Part shown: piece after piece, positions 38,453-48,582 of the stretch | Numbering within the stretch: the stretch's first letter is position 1 | Layout of the letters: each line of letters begins with the position of its first letter | Source: Clostridia bacterium | GTDB taxonomy: Bacteria; Bacillota; Clostridia; Christensenellales; Aristaeellaceae | Length of the DNA: 64,000 bases | NCBI GenBank assembly: GCA_017481825.1 | Contig: JAFUOR010000008.1 | Coordinates: 1-64,000 of the forward strand | Reading direction: 5' to 3' | Made by a program: the position numbers and the translations under genes | The notes under the pieces: generated by a model | Database searches by the model: none | What the model saw: only the letters and a program-made list of their open reading frames with translations | What the model was told of the DNA's origin: nothing

Positions 38453-39829
38453 ATGTTCTTCGGTGTGAGGATTACCCAGGGTCCCTCGGACTGGCAGGTG
38501 CTGCAGCGCCGCAACGGCTGCGCACAGGTTTACCTCAAGGGTGACTGGCAGCTGGAAAAGGGTGCGATCAAGGCCGGCGTCCGCTCGGTGACGCCGGTGG
38601 TGCGCGTCGTGAACGAAATGGACCAGAGCCTTCTGATCCCGTGGACGGCCTGCGACCGGCAGACCGGCGAGATCTCCGGCGAATGGGAGACCACCCTGAC
38701 CCTGCCCCAGGGCGGCCCCTACCGCATTGACACATCCCTGGATGCGGTCTCCGCGGCCAGCGGGGATCACTGGATGTTCCACGGGGACATCCGCGTGCAT
38801 ATCGGCGTGGGCGATCTGTTCTGCATGGCGGGCCAGTCCAACGCCGCGGGCTATGCCAAGGGCGTTGCCTTTGATCCGCCGGATGTGCGCGTTCATCTCC
38901 TGCGCAACAGCGGCCACTGGGATATGGCGGCGCACCCCATGAACGACGCCACCGACGCTGCCGACTGCGTCAACGCTCCCATGGGCATTACCGGCACCTC
39001 GCCTTTCCTGTCCTTCGGCAGGCGCTATGCGGATTATGCCGGCGTGCCCGTCGGTCTGATCCAGGCGGCCCAGGGCGGCTCCCCCATGAAGCGCTGGGAT
39101 GACACACGGGACGGCGATCTCCTCCGGGGCATGCTGGACAAGCTGGAAGCTTGTGGCGGCGTGCGCGCTGTGATCTGGTACCAGGGCTGCGCTGACGCCA
39201 ATGAGAATGATGCCCCCGTTTATGCGGACAGCTTCGCCCATATGGTGGAGGTGGTGCGCCAGGCCACCGGCGAATGCACGCCCTTCTTTACCCTGCAGCT
39301 CAATAAGTTCACCCTGCAGGAGGATGGTGCATCCTGGGCGGCCATCAAGGAGGCGCAGCGCCAGGCCGCAGAGAAGCTGGAGGCCGTCTGGCTGCTGCCC
39401 ACCACCACGCTCCCCATGTCCGATGAGGTGCACAACTCCGCCGCGGGCAATGTGATGCTGGGCGAGATGCTGGCTAAGCAGGTGCACGGCGCCTTGAATA
39501 GTGGTCGGCCTTACTTCGCGCCCAGCCTGGAGAAGGCTGTGCTGGAGGAGCAGGGCATCCGCCTGACCTTCCGCACCTCCGGCCCGCTGATGCGCCTGAA
39601 TACCCGTGTGGACAAGGAGGACTTCTGTATCGAGGATGAAACCGGCGTTATCCCCGTGGAAACGCTGACCCTCCGGGACAATGAGCTCCTGCTCACCCCC
39701 GCTGCACCCCTCCGGGGCCGGGTGGTTGTTTCCTACGGCTGCGACCCCATCAGACCCATGGGCCCCATCATTGATCAGCACACCTATTTGCCTGTGATCT
39801 CTTTCAATAAAGTGGAGGTAAGCGTATGA
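38453..39829 (+). CDS. SGNH-family carbohydrate esterase (sialate O-acetylesterase-like)
   Basis: A 458-residue intracellular esterase of the SASA/DUF303 type. The nucleophile Ser is in MAGQSNAAG, followed by an IWYQGCADAN block and the catalytic Asp-His pair in DEVHNSAAG. It would remove acetyl or similar esters from imported glycans; rhamnogalacturonan side chains are acetylated. Start 38453 has GGAGGAA six bases upstream, which excludes the in-frame ATG at 38438. It is the first gene of the long plus-strand hydrolase operon and overlaps the fucosidase gene by four bases. Confidence 0.85.
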   Translation: MFFGVRITQGPSDWQVLQRRNGCAQVYLKGDWQLEKGAIKAGVRSVTPVVRVVNEMDQSLLIPWTACDRQTGEISGEWETTLTLPQGGPYRIDTSLDAVSAASGDHWMFHGDIRVHIGVGDLFCMAGQSNAAGYAKGVAFDPPDVRVHLLRNSGHWDMAAHPMNDATDAADCVNAPMGITGTSPFLSFGRRYADYAGVPVGLIQAAQGGSPMKRWDDTRDGDLLRGMLDKLEACGGVRAVIWYQGCADANENDAPVYADSFAHMVEVVRQATGECTPFFTLQLNKFTLQEDGASWAAIKEAQRQAAEKLEAVWLLPTTTLPMSDEVHNSAAGNVMLGEMLAKQVHGALNSGRPYFAPSLEKAVLEEQGIRLTFRTSGPLMRLNTRVDKEDFCIEDETGVIPVETLTLRDNELLLTPAAPLRGRVVVSYGCDPIRPMGPIIDQHTYLPVISFNKVEVSV

Positions 39830-41253
39830 ACTGGACAATGGACTGGAAGCAGATGAATCATCCCACGCCGCAGTGGCTCAAGGACGGTAAGTTCGGCCTG
39901 TTCTTCCACTGGGGCCCCTACAGCGTGCCAGCCTGCGAGAATGAGTGGTATTCCCGCAATATGTACCTCAAGGGCTCCCGGCAGAACCTGGAGCATGAGC
40001 GCCGCTTCGGCAAGGTGAGCGAGTTCGGCTACAAGGACTTTATCCCCATGTTCAAGGCGGAAAACTTTGACGCGAAGGCCTGGGCCGATCTGGTTGTTGC
40101 CAGCGGCGCGAAGTACGCCGGCCCGGTCAGCGAGCATGCGGACAATTTCTCTATGTGGGACAGCGACGTCAATCCCGTCAACTCCGTCAAGATGGGCCCC
40201 CACCGGGACGTTATGGGCGAGTGCGCCGAGGCCTTCCGGGAGAAGGGCATCCACTTCATCGCGACGCTCCATCACCAGTGGCTGTGGGGCTGGTTCATGT
40301 CCACCGACAACGAGGCGGACGTCTACGATCCCGCCAATGAGGTCTTCTACGGCCCGGCGCTTCCCCTGGAAACCAATCGCTATCTGCCCTACCGCATGCC
40401 GGACAAGCAGTTCAACGATGTGTGGCTGGAAAAGATCCGCGAGGTCAGCGTGAAGTATAAGCCGGAAATGCTCTACTTCGACAGCCGCCTGCTGATCATC
40501 CCCGAGGAATACCTGCATGAGGCCGCCCGTATTTACTACGAGGCGGTGCCGGACGGCATTATTTCCTACAAGCAGTCCGACTTCCCGGACGGGCTGGGCC
40601 TGGTGGACGTGGAGCGCGGCCGCTTTGCCCAGATTCAGGACTTCTTCTGGCAGACCGACGACCGCCTGGAGGACAACATCACCTGGTGCATCGTGCAGAA
40701 TCCCAAGTACCTCTCTGCGGGGAAGATCGTCCAGCAGCTGGCGGATGTGGTCTCCAAGAACGGCAGCCTGCTGCTCAATGTCGGCCCCTGTGCGGACGGT
40801 ACCTTCCATCCGGAGGCTGTGAAGCAGCTGCACCGCGTCGGCGACTGGCTCAAGGTCAATGGCGAGGCCATTTACAGCACCGTTCCCTTTGCCGTCTCCG
40901 GCGAGGGTGATACCGTCATGGAGGACGAGGACTACAATATCGAGCGCGTCAAGCAGCAGATGAAGGACGGCATCGAGATGGAAAGCGGCATGTACAACCT
41001 CACCGGTAATGACGTGCGCTTCACCCAGACGGACAAGGCTGTCTACATCATCGGTTTCGGCAAGCCGGCGGACAATATCCTCCGCCTGCGCACGCTGCGC
41101 CAGGGCGGCCCGCTGGGGGAGATCACCTCTGCTCAGATGCTCGGCGCGGAGGCCGATATCCCCTTCACCCGGAACGAAAAGGGCATGATGCTGACCCTGC
41201 CTGAGGAGCATCCCTTCCAGGAGGGCTTCGTCATCCGGCTGAACAAGGCATAA
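39826..41253 (+). CDS. GH29 alpha-L-fucosidase
   Basis: A 475-residue GH29 enzyme that releases L-fucose with retention. Family marks are KFGLFFHWGPYSVPA near the N-terminus, HHQWLWGW, and the nucleophile Asp219 in EMLYFDSRL. The small C-terminal beta-sandwich starts near ISTVPF-like TIYSTVPF. No signal peptide, so it is cytoplasmic. Translational coupling (ATGA) to the esterase suggests joint action on acetylated fucosides. The released fucose could enter the fucI/aldolase route at 61.5-64 kb. Confidence 0.9.
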   Translation: MNWTMDWKQMNHPTPQWLKDGKFGLFFHWGPYSVPACENEWYSRNMYLKGSRQNLEHERRFGKVSEFGYKDFIPMFKAENFDAKAWADLVVASGAKYAGPVSEHADNFSMWDSDVNPVNSVKMGPHRDVMGECAEAFREKGIHFIATLHHQWLWGWFMSTDNEADVYDPANEVFYGPALPLETNRYLPYRMPDKQFNDVWLEKIREVSVKYKPEMLYFDSRLLIIPEEYLHEAARIYYEAVPDGIISYKQSDFPDGLGLVDVERGRFAQIQDFFWQTDDRLEDNITWCIVQNPKYLSAGKIVQQLADVVSKNGSLLLNVGPCADGTFHPEAVKQLHRVGDWLKVNGEAIYSTVPFAVSGEGDTVMEDEDYNIERVKQQMKDGIEMESGMYNLTGNDVRFTQTDKAVYIIGFGKPADNILRLRTLRQGGPLGEITSAQMLGAEADIPFTRNEKGMMLTLPEEHPFQEGFVIRLNKA

Positions 41254-41284
41254 TCCACCATCATACAGGACGGAGGGAGCAACA

Positions 41285-43585
41285 TTGAAAAGAATCAGCT
41301 TCAATGACGGCTGGAGCTACCGCATCTGGGGTGTACCCGGCGGAGGAACCTCCGTCCTGATTCCTCATGATTACAGCGTTCAGCTGCTGCGCAGCGCCGG
41401 GGCCAAATCCGGCAATGCAGGCGGATTCTTCGAGAATGACAACGTGATTTATGACAAGGAGCTGCACGTCACCCCGGAGATGCTGGAGGAGCGCGTCATC
41501 CTTGAATTTGAGGGCATCATGGCCAACGCCCAGGTGTATCTGGACGATGTGCTGGTGGCCAAGCAGTATAACGGCTACACGACCTTCCATGCGGATCTGA
41601 CGCCCTTCCTGCGGGAGGGCACGCAGAAGCTGCGCATCAATACGGCCAACGACGCCCAGCCTGCCTCCCGCTGGTATACGGGCTGCGGCATGTACCGCCC
41701 GGTCTGGCTGCTGCGTGGCCCCAAGGCCTGCATCGAGCCCTGGGGGCTGTTTGTCACCACCCGGCAGGAGGGGCAAAACTGGCTGGCCCAGGCGGAAGTC
41801 TCGCTGTCTGAGGAAGCGCGTCAGGCAGGCGCTGCCCTGCGCTGCCGCATCACCGACGTAAATGGGCGCTGCATCGCGGAAGCTGCCGCCCCTGCGGGCG
41901 GTACGGCGGTGACGCTGCCCGTTTCTGGTGTGACGGCCTGGACGCCCGATACCCCTGCCCTTTACCGCTGCACGGCGGAATTGATGCTCCATGGTGAAGT
42001 GATCGACAGCGACACGGTGACCTTCGGCTTCCGCACGGTGGCTCTGGACATCGAAAAGGGGCTCCTGCTCAACGGTCAGCCGATCAAGCTGCGCGGCGGC
42101 TGTGTCCACCATGACAATGGTCTGATCGGCGCGGCCAGCCATCCCGATGCGGAGCGCCGCAAGGCACAGCTGCTCAAGGAGAACGGCTTCAACGCCGCCC
42201 GCTGCGCCCATAATCCGCCGGCGCCCGCCTTCCTGGACGCCTGCGACGAGCTGGGCCTGCTGGTGCTGGACGAATTCACCGATGTGTGGAATATCGGCAA
42301 GAATCCCTACGATTATCACCTGTATTTCCGGGAGTGCTGGCAGAGCGACCTGCGGACGATGATCCTGCGGGACCGGAATCACCCCAGCATCATCCTCTGG
42401 TCCATCGGCAACGAGATCCCCGAGCGGGATGGCTCCGGCCAGGGCTACCGCCTCAGCCGGGAAATGGCAGACGCCATCCGGGCGCTGGATGATACCCGCC
42501 TCATCACCGCCGGCCTGAACAATATCGGCAAGCGGCGCCTGGAGATGCTGGACGCCAACGTGCAGTCCGCCGGCGAGGATGAGATCGACTATTTCGGCGA
42601 ACTGAGCCGCCGTTTCCTGGAGCCGCTGGATGTGGCGGGCTACAACTACCTGGGCCGCCGCTATGAGGAGGACATGGAGAAGTTCCCCCAGCGCTATTTC
42701 TGCGGCACGGAAAGCGTGGTCAAGGAGGCCTGGCCCTACTGGAAGCTGGTGCAGGCGCATCCCCGCGTGATCGGTGATTTCGCCTGGACGGCCATTGACT
42801 ATCTGGGCGAGAGCGGCATCGGCCATGTGTGGTATACCCCCGAGGACGGCCAGGGCTACTTCGAGCGCTACCCCTGGCGGCAGGCCAACTGCGCTGACAT
42901 TGATCTGTGCGGCCGCAAGCGCCCCTGCTCCTACTACAGGGATGCGGTCTGGGGCTGCCAGAAGGAGCTGTGCATCGCCGTACAGCATCCCCGGCATTAT
43001 CATGACGACGGCGACGTCTCCTACTGGGGCTGGCCGGAGCGCTTCCTCGCCTGGGACTACCCGGCCTATGAGGGCAAGCCCATCCAGGCGGATGTGTACA
43101 GCGCCGCGCAGCGCGTCACGCTGCTGCTCAATGGCCGGGAAATCGGCAGCGCCCCCTGCCATGAGGGCATTGCGTCCTTTGATCTGACCTACACCCCCGG
43201 CATCCTGGAGGCAGTGGACTCCGACGGCCGCCGCGGTCAGCTGCGCACCCCCGGCAGCGACCGCTGCCTGTCCCTGACGGCGGACCGCAGCGAATATGAC
43301 GGCGCGGGCCGGCTGATTTATCTGACCGCGCTGATCACCGACGGCAGCGGAACGGTCTGCAGCTTTGACGCGCGCGAGGTGCGCTTTGCCGTCGAGGGCG
43401 GAAGGCTCCTGGGCGTGGGCAGCGCAGATCCTTCGTCCGAAGAAAGCTTTGCGGCGGACGGCTCCCGGGCCTGGAACGGCTGCGTGATGGCTGTCATCCG
43501 CACGGAGGACGCGGCGGAGGTCAGCGTGACCGTCACCGCGCAGGGTCTGCCTCCCCGGCAGATCACCTTCCGCCGGACGGTGTGA
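41285..43585 (+). CDS. GH2 family beta-glycosidase (beta-galactosidase-like)
   Basis: A 766-residue GH2 enzyme: sugar-binding jelly roll, Ig-like domain, TIM barrel, then C-terminal sandwich domains. The acid/base is Glu377 in WSIGNEIPE and the nucleophile Glu476 in CGTESVV. The barrel opens with GGCVHHDNGLIGA. The start is TTG (41285) with GGAGGGA ten bases upstream, a weak codon that may lower yield relative to neighbours. Substrate may be beta-galactoside, beta-arabinopyranoside or glucuronide; sequence alone does not decide. Cytoplasmic. Confidence 0.88.
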   Translation: MKRISFNDGWSYRIWGVPGGGTSVLIPHDYSVQLLRSAGAKSGNAGGFFENDNVIYDKELHVTPEMLEERVILEFEGIMANAQVYLDDVLVAKQYNGYTTFHADLTPFLREGTQKLRINTANDAQPASRWYTGCGMYRPVWLLRGPKACIEPWGLFVTTRQEGQNWLAQAEVSLSEEARQAGAALRCRITDVNGRCIAEAAAPAGGTAVTLPVSGVTAWTPDTPALYRCTAELMLHGEVIDSDTVTFGFRTVALDIEKGLLLNGQPIKLRGGCVHHDNGLIGAASHPDAERRKAQLLKENGFNAARCAHNPPAPAFLDACDELGLLVLDEFTDVWNIGKNPYDYHLYFRECWQSDLRTMILRDRNHPSIILWSIGNEIPERDGSGQGYRLSREMADAIRALDDTRLITAGLNNIGKRRLEMLDANVQSAGEDEIDYFGELSRRFLEPLDVAGYNYLGRRYEEDMEKFPQRYFCGTESVVKEAWPYWKLVQAHPRVIGDFAWTAIDYLGESGIGHVWYTPEDGQGYFERYPWRQANCADIDLCGRKRPCSYYRDAVWGCQKELCIAVQHPRHYHDDGDVSYWGWPERFLAWDYPAYEGKPIQADVYSAAQRVTLLLNGREIGSAPCHEGIASFDLTYTPGILEAVDSDGRRGQLRTPGSDRCLSLTADRSEYDGAGRLIYLTALITDGSGTVCSFDAREVRFAVEGGRLLGVGSADPSSEESFAADGSRAWNGCVMAVIRTEDAAEVSVTVTAQGLPPRQITFRRTV

Positions 43586-43643
43586 TCCTGCAAAAATAAA
43601 CCCTGAAAGAAACCATGTCACAACGGGCTGCAGGCTGCGGCGT

Positions 43644-43696
43644 CGATGCTGAGGCGGGCGGTGAACGTCCGCCTTCGCGGCGCTTTCCAAGCATCG
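43644..43696 (+). other. Nested stem-loop between GH2 and GH42 genes
   Basis: Outer arms CGATGCT (43644-43650) and AGCATCG (43690-43696) enclose inner arms AGGCGG (43652-43657) and CCGCCT (43669-43674). It lies in the only gap above 100 bases within the plus-strand operon between 38.45 and 59.1 kb, with no U-run, so it is more likely a processing or stability element than a terminator. Confidence 0.5.
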
Positions 43697-43739
43697 GCAG
43701 CAACTGAAATCTCAAGCGAGCATATGGAGGAACGGCAAG

Positions 43740-45758
43740 ATGAAACAGGCGGACCGGATCTATTATGGCGGCGACTATAACCCCGACCAGTGGGATGAAG
43801 CGACCATCGCGGAGGACATGCGGCTGTTCAAGAAGGCGGGCATCAACCTGCTGACGCTGCCGGTGTTCGCCTGGTCCAAGCTGGAGCCGGACGAGGGTGT
43901 GTACGATTTTGAGTGGCTGGATAAGATCATCGACCAGATCTGGGCCAACGGCATCTATGTCTGCCTCGCCACGCCCACGACGGCGCAGCCCGCCTGGCTG
44001 TCCACCCGCTACCCCGAGGTGCTGCCGGTGGATATCCAGGGACGCAAGCGCACCCATGGCATGCGCGTGTTCTTCTGCGTCAACAGCCTGAAGTACCGTG
44101 AGCGCGCCGCTGCCATCGCGGAGGAGTTCGCCAAGCGCTATGCCCACCATCCTGCGCTGGCGATGTGGCATGTTGCCAATGAATACGGCACCTACTGCTA
44201 CTGCCCGAATTGCCAGGCGAAGTTCCGCCTGTGGCTGCGCAGGCGCTACGGCAGCGTGCAGGAGCTGAACAACCGCTGGCACACCACCTTCTGGGGCCGC
44301 ATCGTGACCTCCTTTGAAGAGGTGACCCTGCCCACCGAACTGAACGACGATTACCGCTTCAATCCTGCCATCCAGCTGGATTATATGCGCTTTGTGACGG
44401 ACTCCACAGCGGAGTGCTTCCTGAACGAATACAACGTGTTGAAGAAGTACAACCCCGAGATTCCGATCCAGACCAACATGTCCGGCTTTATCAAGAAGCT
44501 GGATCAGTTCACCCTGACCAAGTATCTGGACGTGGTCGGCTGGGACAACTACCCCTGGCCCCATCATCCGCCGTATTTCATCGCCATGAAGCATGACATC
44601 ATGCGCGGACTGAAGGGCGGACAGTCCTTTGTGCTGACGGAGCAGTCCCCCAACCAGCAGAACTGGCAGCCCTACAACAAGCTCAAGCGCCCCGGCGAGG
44701 TGCGCCTGCTGAGCTATCAGGCGCTGGCCCATGGCGCGGATACGGTGCTGTTCTTCCAGATGCGTCAGTCCATTGCCGGTCAGGAGAAGTTCCACGGCGC
44801 GATCATCAGCCACGCTGGACACGAGAACACCCGCGTGTTCCGTGAATCCGAGGTGCTGGGCCATGAGCTGGAGAAGCTGGGCGATGTGTTCCTGCAGGGC
44901 CGCAGCCCCGCCAAGGTCGCCATCCTCATGGACTGGAACAGCTGGTGGGCGCTGGAGCTGACCAGCGGCCCCAACAAGGATATGGACTACCTCAACACCC
45001 TTTCCCGCTACTACAAGCCCTTCCATGACCGCAACATCCCGGTGGATATCGTCAATCCCGCCGCGGATACGGACTATTCCGGCTATGACCTGGTGGTCGC
45101 GCCGATGCTCTACATGACCAAGGAGGGCGTGGGCGAAAAGCTGACGGAGTATGTGCGCGAGGGCGGTACGCTGGTGACGACGGTCATGTCCGGCCTGGTG
45201 GATGAGAACGACCGCTGCATCTTTGGCGAATACCCCGGCAAGCTCCGGGATGTGCTGGGCATCTGGGTGGAGGAGGTGGACGCGCTCAAGCCTGAGGAGC
45301 GCAACCACATCGTCATGAACGGCGCGATCGCCCTGCCCCGGGAGAGCTACGAGTGCTCCTTCCTGTGCGATCTGCTGCATACCCGCACCGCTCGCGCACT
45401 GGCGACCTACGAGAGCGACTTCTATGTCGGCATGCCCTGCGTGACGGAGAATACCTTCGGCAAGGGTAAGGCGTATTACATCGCCACCGAGCCGGAGGAT
45501 GCATTCCTGACCGACCTGATGGCGCACATCTGCCGCGAGGCGGGCGTCGAGGGCCTGTTCAGCGCCGCGGCGGGCGTGGAGATCACCCGCCGCGTCAGCG
45601 ACAAGGGCACGACCATCTTTGTCATCAACAACAACCAGGCGGAGGCCTCGGTGGACTTCGGCAGCAGCCGGCTGACGAACCTGCTCAGTGGTGAGGAAGT
45701 CACCGGCAGGCAGTCCATCGCCGGGCGCGACGTGATGATCTTCAAGCTGCACGACTGA
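43740..45758 (+). CDS. GH42 beta-galactosidase
   Basis: A 672-residue GH42 enzyme. Domain A is a TIM barrel starting YYGGDYNPDQWDE, with acid/base Glu148 in HVANEYG and nucleophile Glu301 in VLTEQSP. Domain B is a trimerisation fold (VAPMLYMTKEGV) and domain C a small sandwich. The zinc-cysteine cluster of many GH42 proteins is represented by CYCPNCQ near residue 155. Intracellular. It may release beta-galactose or alpha-L-arabinopyranose from imported oligosaccharides. GGAGGAACGGC precedes the ATG. Confidence 0.93.
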   Translation: MKQADRIYYGGDYNPDQWDEATIAEDMRLFKKAGINLLTLPVFAWSKLEPDEGVYDFEWLDKIIDQIWANGIYVCLATPTTAQPAWLSTRYPEVLPVDIQGRKRTHGMRVFFCVNSLKYRERAAAIAEEFAKRYAHHPALAMWHVANEYGTYCYCPNCQAKFRLWLRRRYGSVQELNNRWHTTFWGRIVTSFEEVTLPTELNDDYRFNPAIQLDYMRFVTDSTAECFLNEYNVLKKYNPEIPIQTNMSGFIKKLDQFTLTKYLDVVGWDNYPWPHHPPYFIAMKHDIMRGLKGGQSFVLTEQSPNQQNWQPYNKLKRPGEVRLLSYQALAHGADTVLFFQMRQSIAGQEKFHGAIISHAGHENTRVFRESEVLGHELEKLGDVFLQGRSPAKVAILMDWNSWWALELTSGPNKDMDYLNTLSRYYKPFHDRNIPVDIVNPAADTDYSGYDLVVAPMLYMTKEGVGEKLTEYVREGGTLVTTVMSGLVDENDRCIFGEYPGKLRDVLGIWVEEVDALKPEERNHIVMNGAIALPRESYECSFLCDLLHTRTARALATYESDFYVGMPCVTENTFGKGKAYYIATEPEDAFLTDLMAHICREAGVEGLFSAAAGVEITRRVSDKGTTIFVINNNQAEASVDFGSSRLTNLLSGEEVTGRQSIAGRDVMIFKLHD

Positions 45759-45781
45759 ATCAAAGATAGCGGAGGTCCGCG

Positions 45782-48541
45782 ATGATTGCTGTAAAAACGA
45801 TCCTGATGGATTACCTGGAGCGTCCCCTGGGCGTGGAGGAGATGCCTTCCTTCTGCTGGGTGATGGAGAGCGATGGCTGCAATGTGGTGCAGACGGCCTA
45901 TCAGCTTCAGCTGGCGCTGGATGCTGACTTTGCCCAGCTCATCCACGACAGCGGCCGGGTCATGAGCGATGAGTCTGCCCATGTGCAGGCGGAGGGCGTT
46001 GAACTGCGCCCCTGCACGACGTACTTTGTCCGTGTGCGGGTGTGGACGCAGGAGGAAGAAAGCGCCTGGTCCGCCCCCACGTCCTTTGTGACGGCGATGA
46101 TCGGGCAGGGCTGGCAGGCGCGCTTCATCTCCGCAGAGACGGCGGATGACTGGCGCAACTCCAAGGGCACCTATCTGCGCAGGGCATGGCAGATCGTCAA
46201 GCCCGTGAAGGAGGCCTATGTCTGCGCGACGGCCCTGGGCATCTATCATCTGTACCTGAACGGCCGGAAGGTCGGTGAAGATCAGATGGCGCCCGGATGG
46301 ACGAGCTATCATCATCATCTCTGCTACCAGACACATGACATCACCCAGCTGCTGCGTGAGGGGGAGAATGTCATCGGTGCCCATGTCGGCGCAGGCTGGT
46401 ACAAGGGCATGATGGGCTTCATCCTGGAGCGCAACAACTACGGCGATCAGACAGCTCTGCTGGCCCAGCTGACCATCCGCTATGAGGATGGCACGGAGGA
46501 CTGCATCGTCACCGACGGGAGCTGGCTGGGCTGCAATTCGCCCGTGACCTTCTCGGAAATCTACGACGGCGAGCGCTACGACGCCCGCCTGGAGCAGCCC
46601 GGCTGGAATGCCCCCGGCTTTGTCCCGGTGACGGGCCAGCCGCTGGAGCTGCAGTATCCCAAGCCTGACCGCGATCCCAAGACCCAGCCCCTTTCCGACG
46701 AGGAAAAGGCGGCGCAGCGTCAGACGGCCCAGGAATGGCTGCCGGAGGACACCTGCTGGCGGCCCGTCAGCGTGATCGACAAGCCGTTGAGTATCCTGAC
46801 GGCCCAGCCCGGCAGCCGGGTGGAGATCACCCAGGAGCTGCCCGTCCGCCAGATTCTGATCACCCCCAGGGGCGAGACTGTGCTGGACTTCGGCCAGAAC
46901 CTGACCGGCTGGATCCGCTTCCGCGTGCAGGGAGAACCGGGCGCGCTGGTGCACATCCGCTGCTTTGAAACGCTGGACGCCCAGGGCAATGCTTACTTTG
47001 ACAATCTGCGCACGGCCAAGGCAGAGATCCGCTACATCTGCCGCGGCGGCGAGGCGACCTTCCAGGAGAGCTTCTCCTTCCAGGGCTTCCGCTACGCCAA
47101 GCTGGAAACCTGGCCGGGCGAGGTGAATGCGGCGGACTTCACGGCCTGCGTCGTGCATTCCCGGATGCGCAGAACCGGCGATTTCAGCTGCTCCAATCCG
47201 CTGATCAATCAGCTGCAGAGCAATATCGGCTGGAGCCTACGGGGCAATTTCCTGGACATCCCCACCGACTGCCCCCAGCGCGACGAGCGCGTGGGCTGGA
47301 CGGGCGATGCGCAGATCTTCTGCCGTACGGCGACCTTCCTGCGCAATACCTACCCCTTCTTCAAGAAGTGGCTGAAGGACGTGGCTCTCGACCAGACGGA
47401 GGAGGGCGGCGTGCCTCACATCGTGCCCAACTCCCTGCAGTTCCACCACATCAGCGACTGGCTGCTGGGGCAGGGAACACATTCCGCTGCCGCCTGGGCG
47501 GATGTGGCGGTCATCAACCCCTGGACGCTCTACCAGTCCTACGGTGACAAGCGCATCCTGCGGGATCAGTTCCAAAGCATGAAGAAGTGGATCGACTTCA
47601 TGCGGGATCACTCGGTGGATCACATCTGGAACTACAAGCTCCAGTTTGGCGACTGGGTCGCCCTGGACGCTGAAGAGGGCAGCTACTACGGCGCAACGCC
47701 CAACGACCTGACCTGCACGGCCTATTATGCGTATTCGACCTCGCTGTTTATCAAGAGCTGCCGCGCTCTGGGCATGACGGAGCTGGAGGAGGAATACCAG
47801 CGGCTTTATGCACAGATTGTGGATAAGTTCCGCCGCACCTTCCTGGACGAGCACGGCGTGATGACTGTGCAGACCCAGACGGCGCACATTGTCGCGCTGT
47901 ACTTCGGGCTCATCCCCGAGGAAGGAAAGAAGGGGACGGTCGAGGGCCTCAGGCGCCTGCTGGAGAAGGAAAACGGCCACCTGGTCACCGGCTTTGTCGG
48001 TACGCCTTACTTCTGCCATGCGCTGAGCCAGAACGGCTGCAAGGACGAGGCCTATGCGCTGCTGCTCAAGGAGGATTTCCCCTCCTGGCTGTATGAGGTC
48101 AAGGCCGGCGCGACCACCATCTGGGAGCACTGGGACGGCCTCAAGCCCGACGGCACCATGTGGAGCCCGGATATGAATTCCTTCAACCATTATGCCTACG
48201 GCGCCATCGGCGAGTGGCTGTACCGCGTGGTGGCAGGCCTGGAGATCGACGAGGAGTGCCCCGGCTACAAGCATGCGGTGATTTCGCCCATGACCGGCGG
48301 AAGCCTCGATTATGCGCAGGGCAGCTACGAGAGCGTCTACGGCACCGTGGCCTCCCGCTGGGAGCGTCAGGGCGACCGCATCACCCTGACGGTGCAGGTG
48401 CCCGTGAACGCCGAAGCCTCCATCATCCTGGAGGATGGCGCGGAGGCTGTGGAAAGCGGATTGCCCTTTATGCGCAATAACGAAGGCCGCTGGACGGCCC
48501 GCATCGGCTCCGGCCATTGGCAGGTTTCTTATCGGATGTAA
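45782..48541 (+). CDS. GH78 alpha-L-rhamnosidase
   Basis: A 919-residue GH78 enzyme that removes terminal alpha-L-rhamnose. It has the usual N-terminal Fn3-like and sugar-binding sandwiches, the beta-sandwich with YLNGRKVGED, and the (alpha/alpha)6 barrel. Acidic catalytic motifs are CPQRDERVGWTGDAQ (Asp501/Glu502 region) and TTIWEHWDGLKPDG. There is no signal peptide. With the GH106-like gene the locus carries two rhamnosidase types. GGAGGTCCGCG lies upstream of the ATG, 23 bases after the GH42 stop. Confidence 0.94.
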   Translation: MIAVKTILMDYLERPLGVEEMPSFCWVMESDGCNVVQTAYQLQLALDADFAQLIHDSGRVMSDESAHVQAEGVELRPCTTYFVRVRVWTQEEESAWSAPTSFVTAMIGQGWQARFISAETADDWRNSKGTYLRRAWQIVKPVKEAYVCATALGIYHLYLNGRKVGEDQMAPGWTSYHHHLCYQTHDITQLLREGENVIGAHVGAGWYKGMMGFILERNNYGDQTALLAQLTIRYEDGTEDCIVTDGSWLGCNSPVTFSEIYDGERYDARLEQPGWNAPGFVPVTGQPLELQYPKPDRDPKTQPLSDEEKAAQRQTAQEWLPEDTCWRPVSVIDKPLSILTAQPGSRVEITQELPVRQILITPRGETVLDFGQNLTGWIRFRVQGEPGALVHIRCFETLDAQGNAYFDNLRTAKAEIRYICRGGEATFQESFSFQGFRYAKLETWPGEVNAADFTACVVHSRMRRTGDFSCSNPLINQLQSNIGWSLRGNFLDIPTDCPQRDERVGWTGDAQIFCRTATFLRNTYPFFKKWLKDVALDQTEEGGVPHIVPNSLQFHHISDWLLGQGTHSAAAWADVAVINPWTLYQSYGDKRILRDQFQSMKKWIDFMRDHSVDHIWNYKLQFGDWVALDAEEGSYYGATPNDLTCTAYYAYSTSLFIKSCRALGMTELEEEYQRLYAQIVDKFRRTFLDEHGVMTVQTQTAHIVALYFGLIPEEGKKGTVEGLRRLLEKENGHLVTGFVGTPYFCHALSQNGCKDEAYALLLKEDFPSWLYEVKAGATTIWEHWDGLKPDGTMWSPDMNSFNHYAYGAIGEWLYRVVAGLEIDEECPGYKHAVISPMTGGSLDYAQGSYESVYGTVASRWERQGDRITLTVQVPVNAEASIILEDGAEAVESGLPFMRNNEGRWTARIGSGHWQVSYRM

Positions 48542-48582
48542 TGTGTTTCAGCACTGACAGATAAAGCAAGGAGGACATCAAC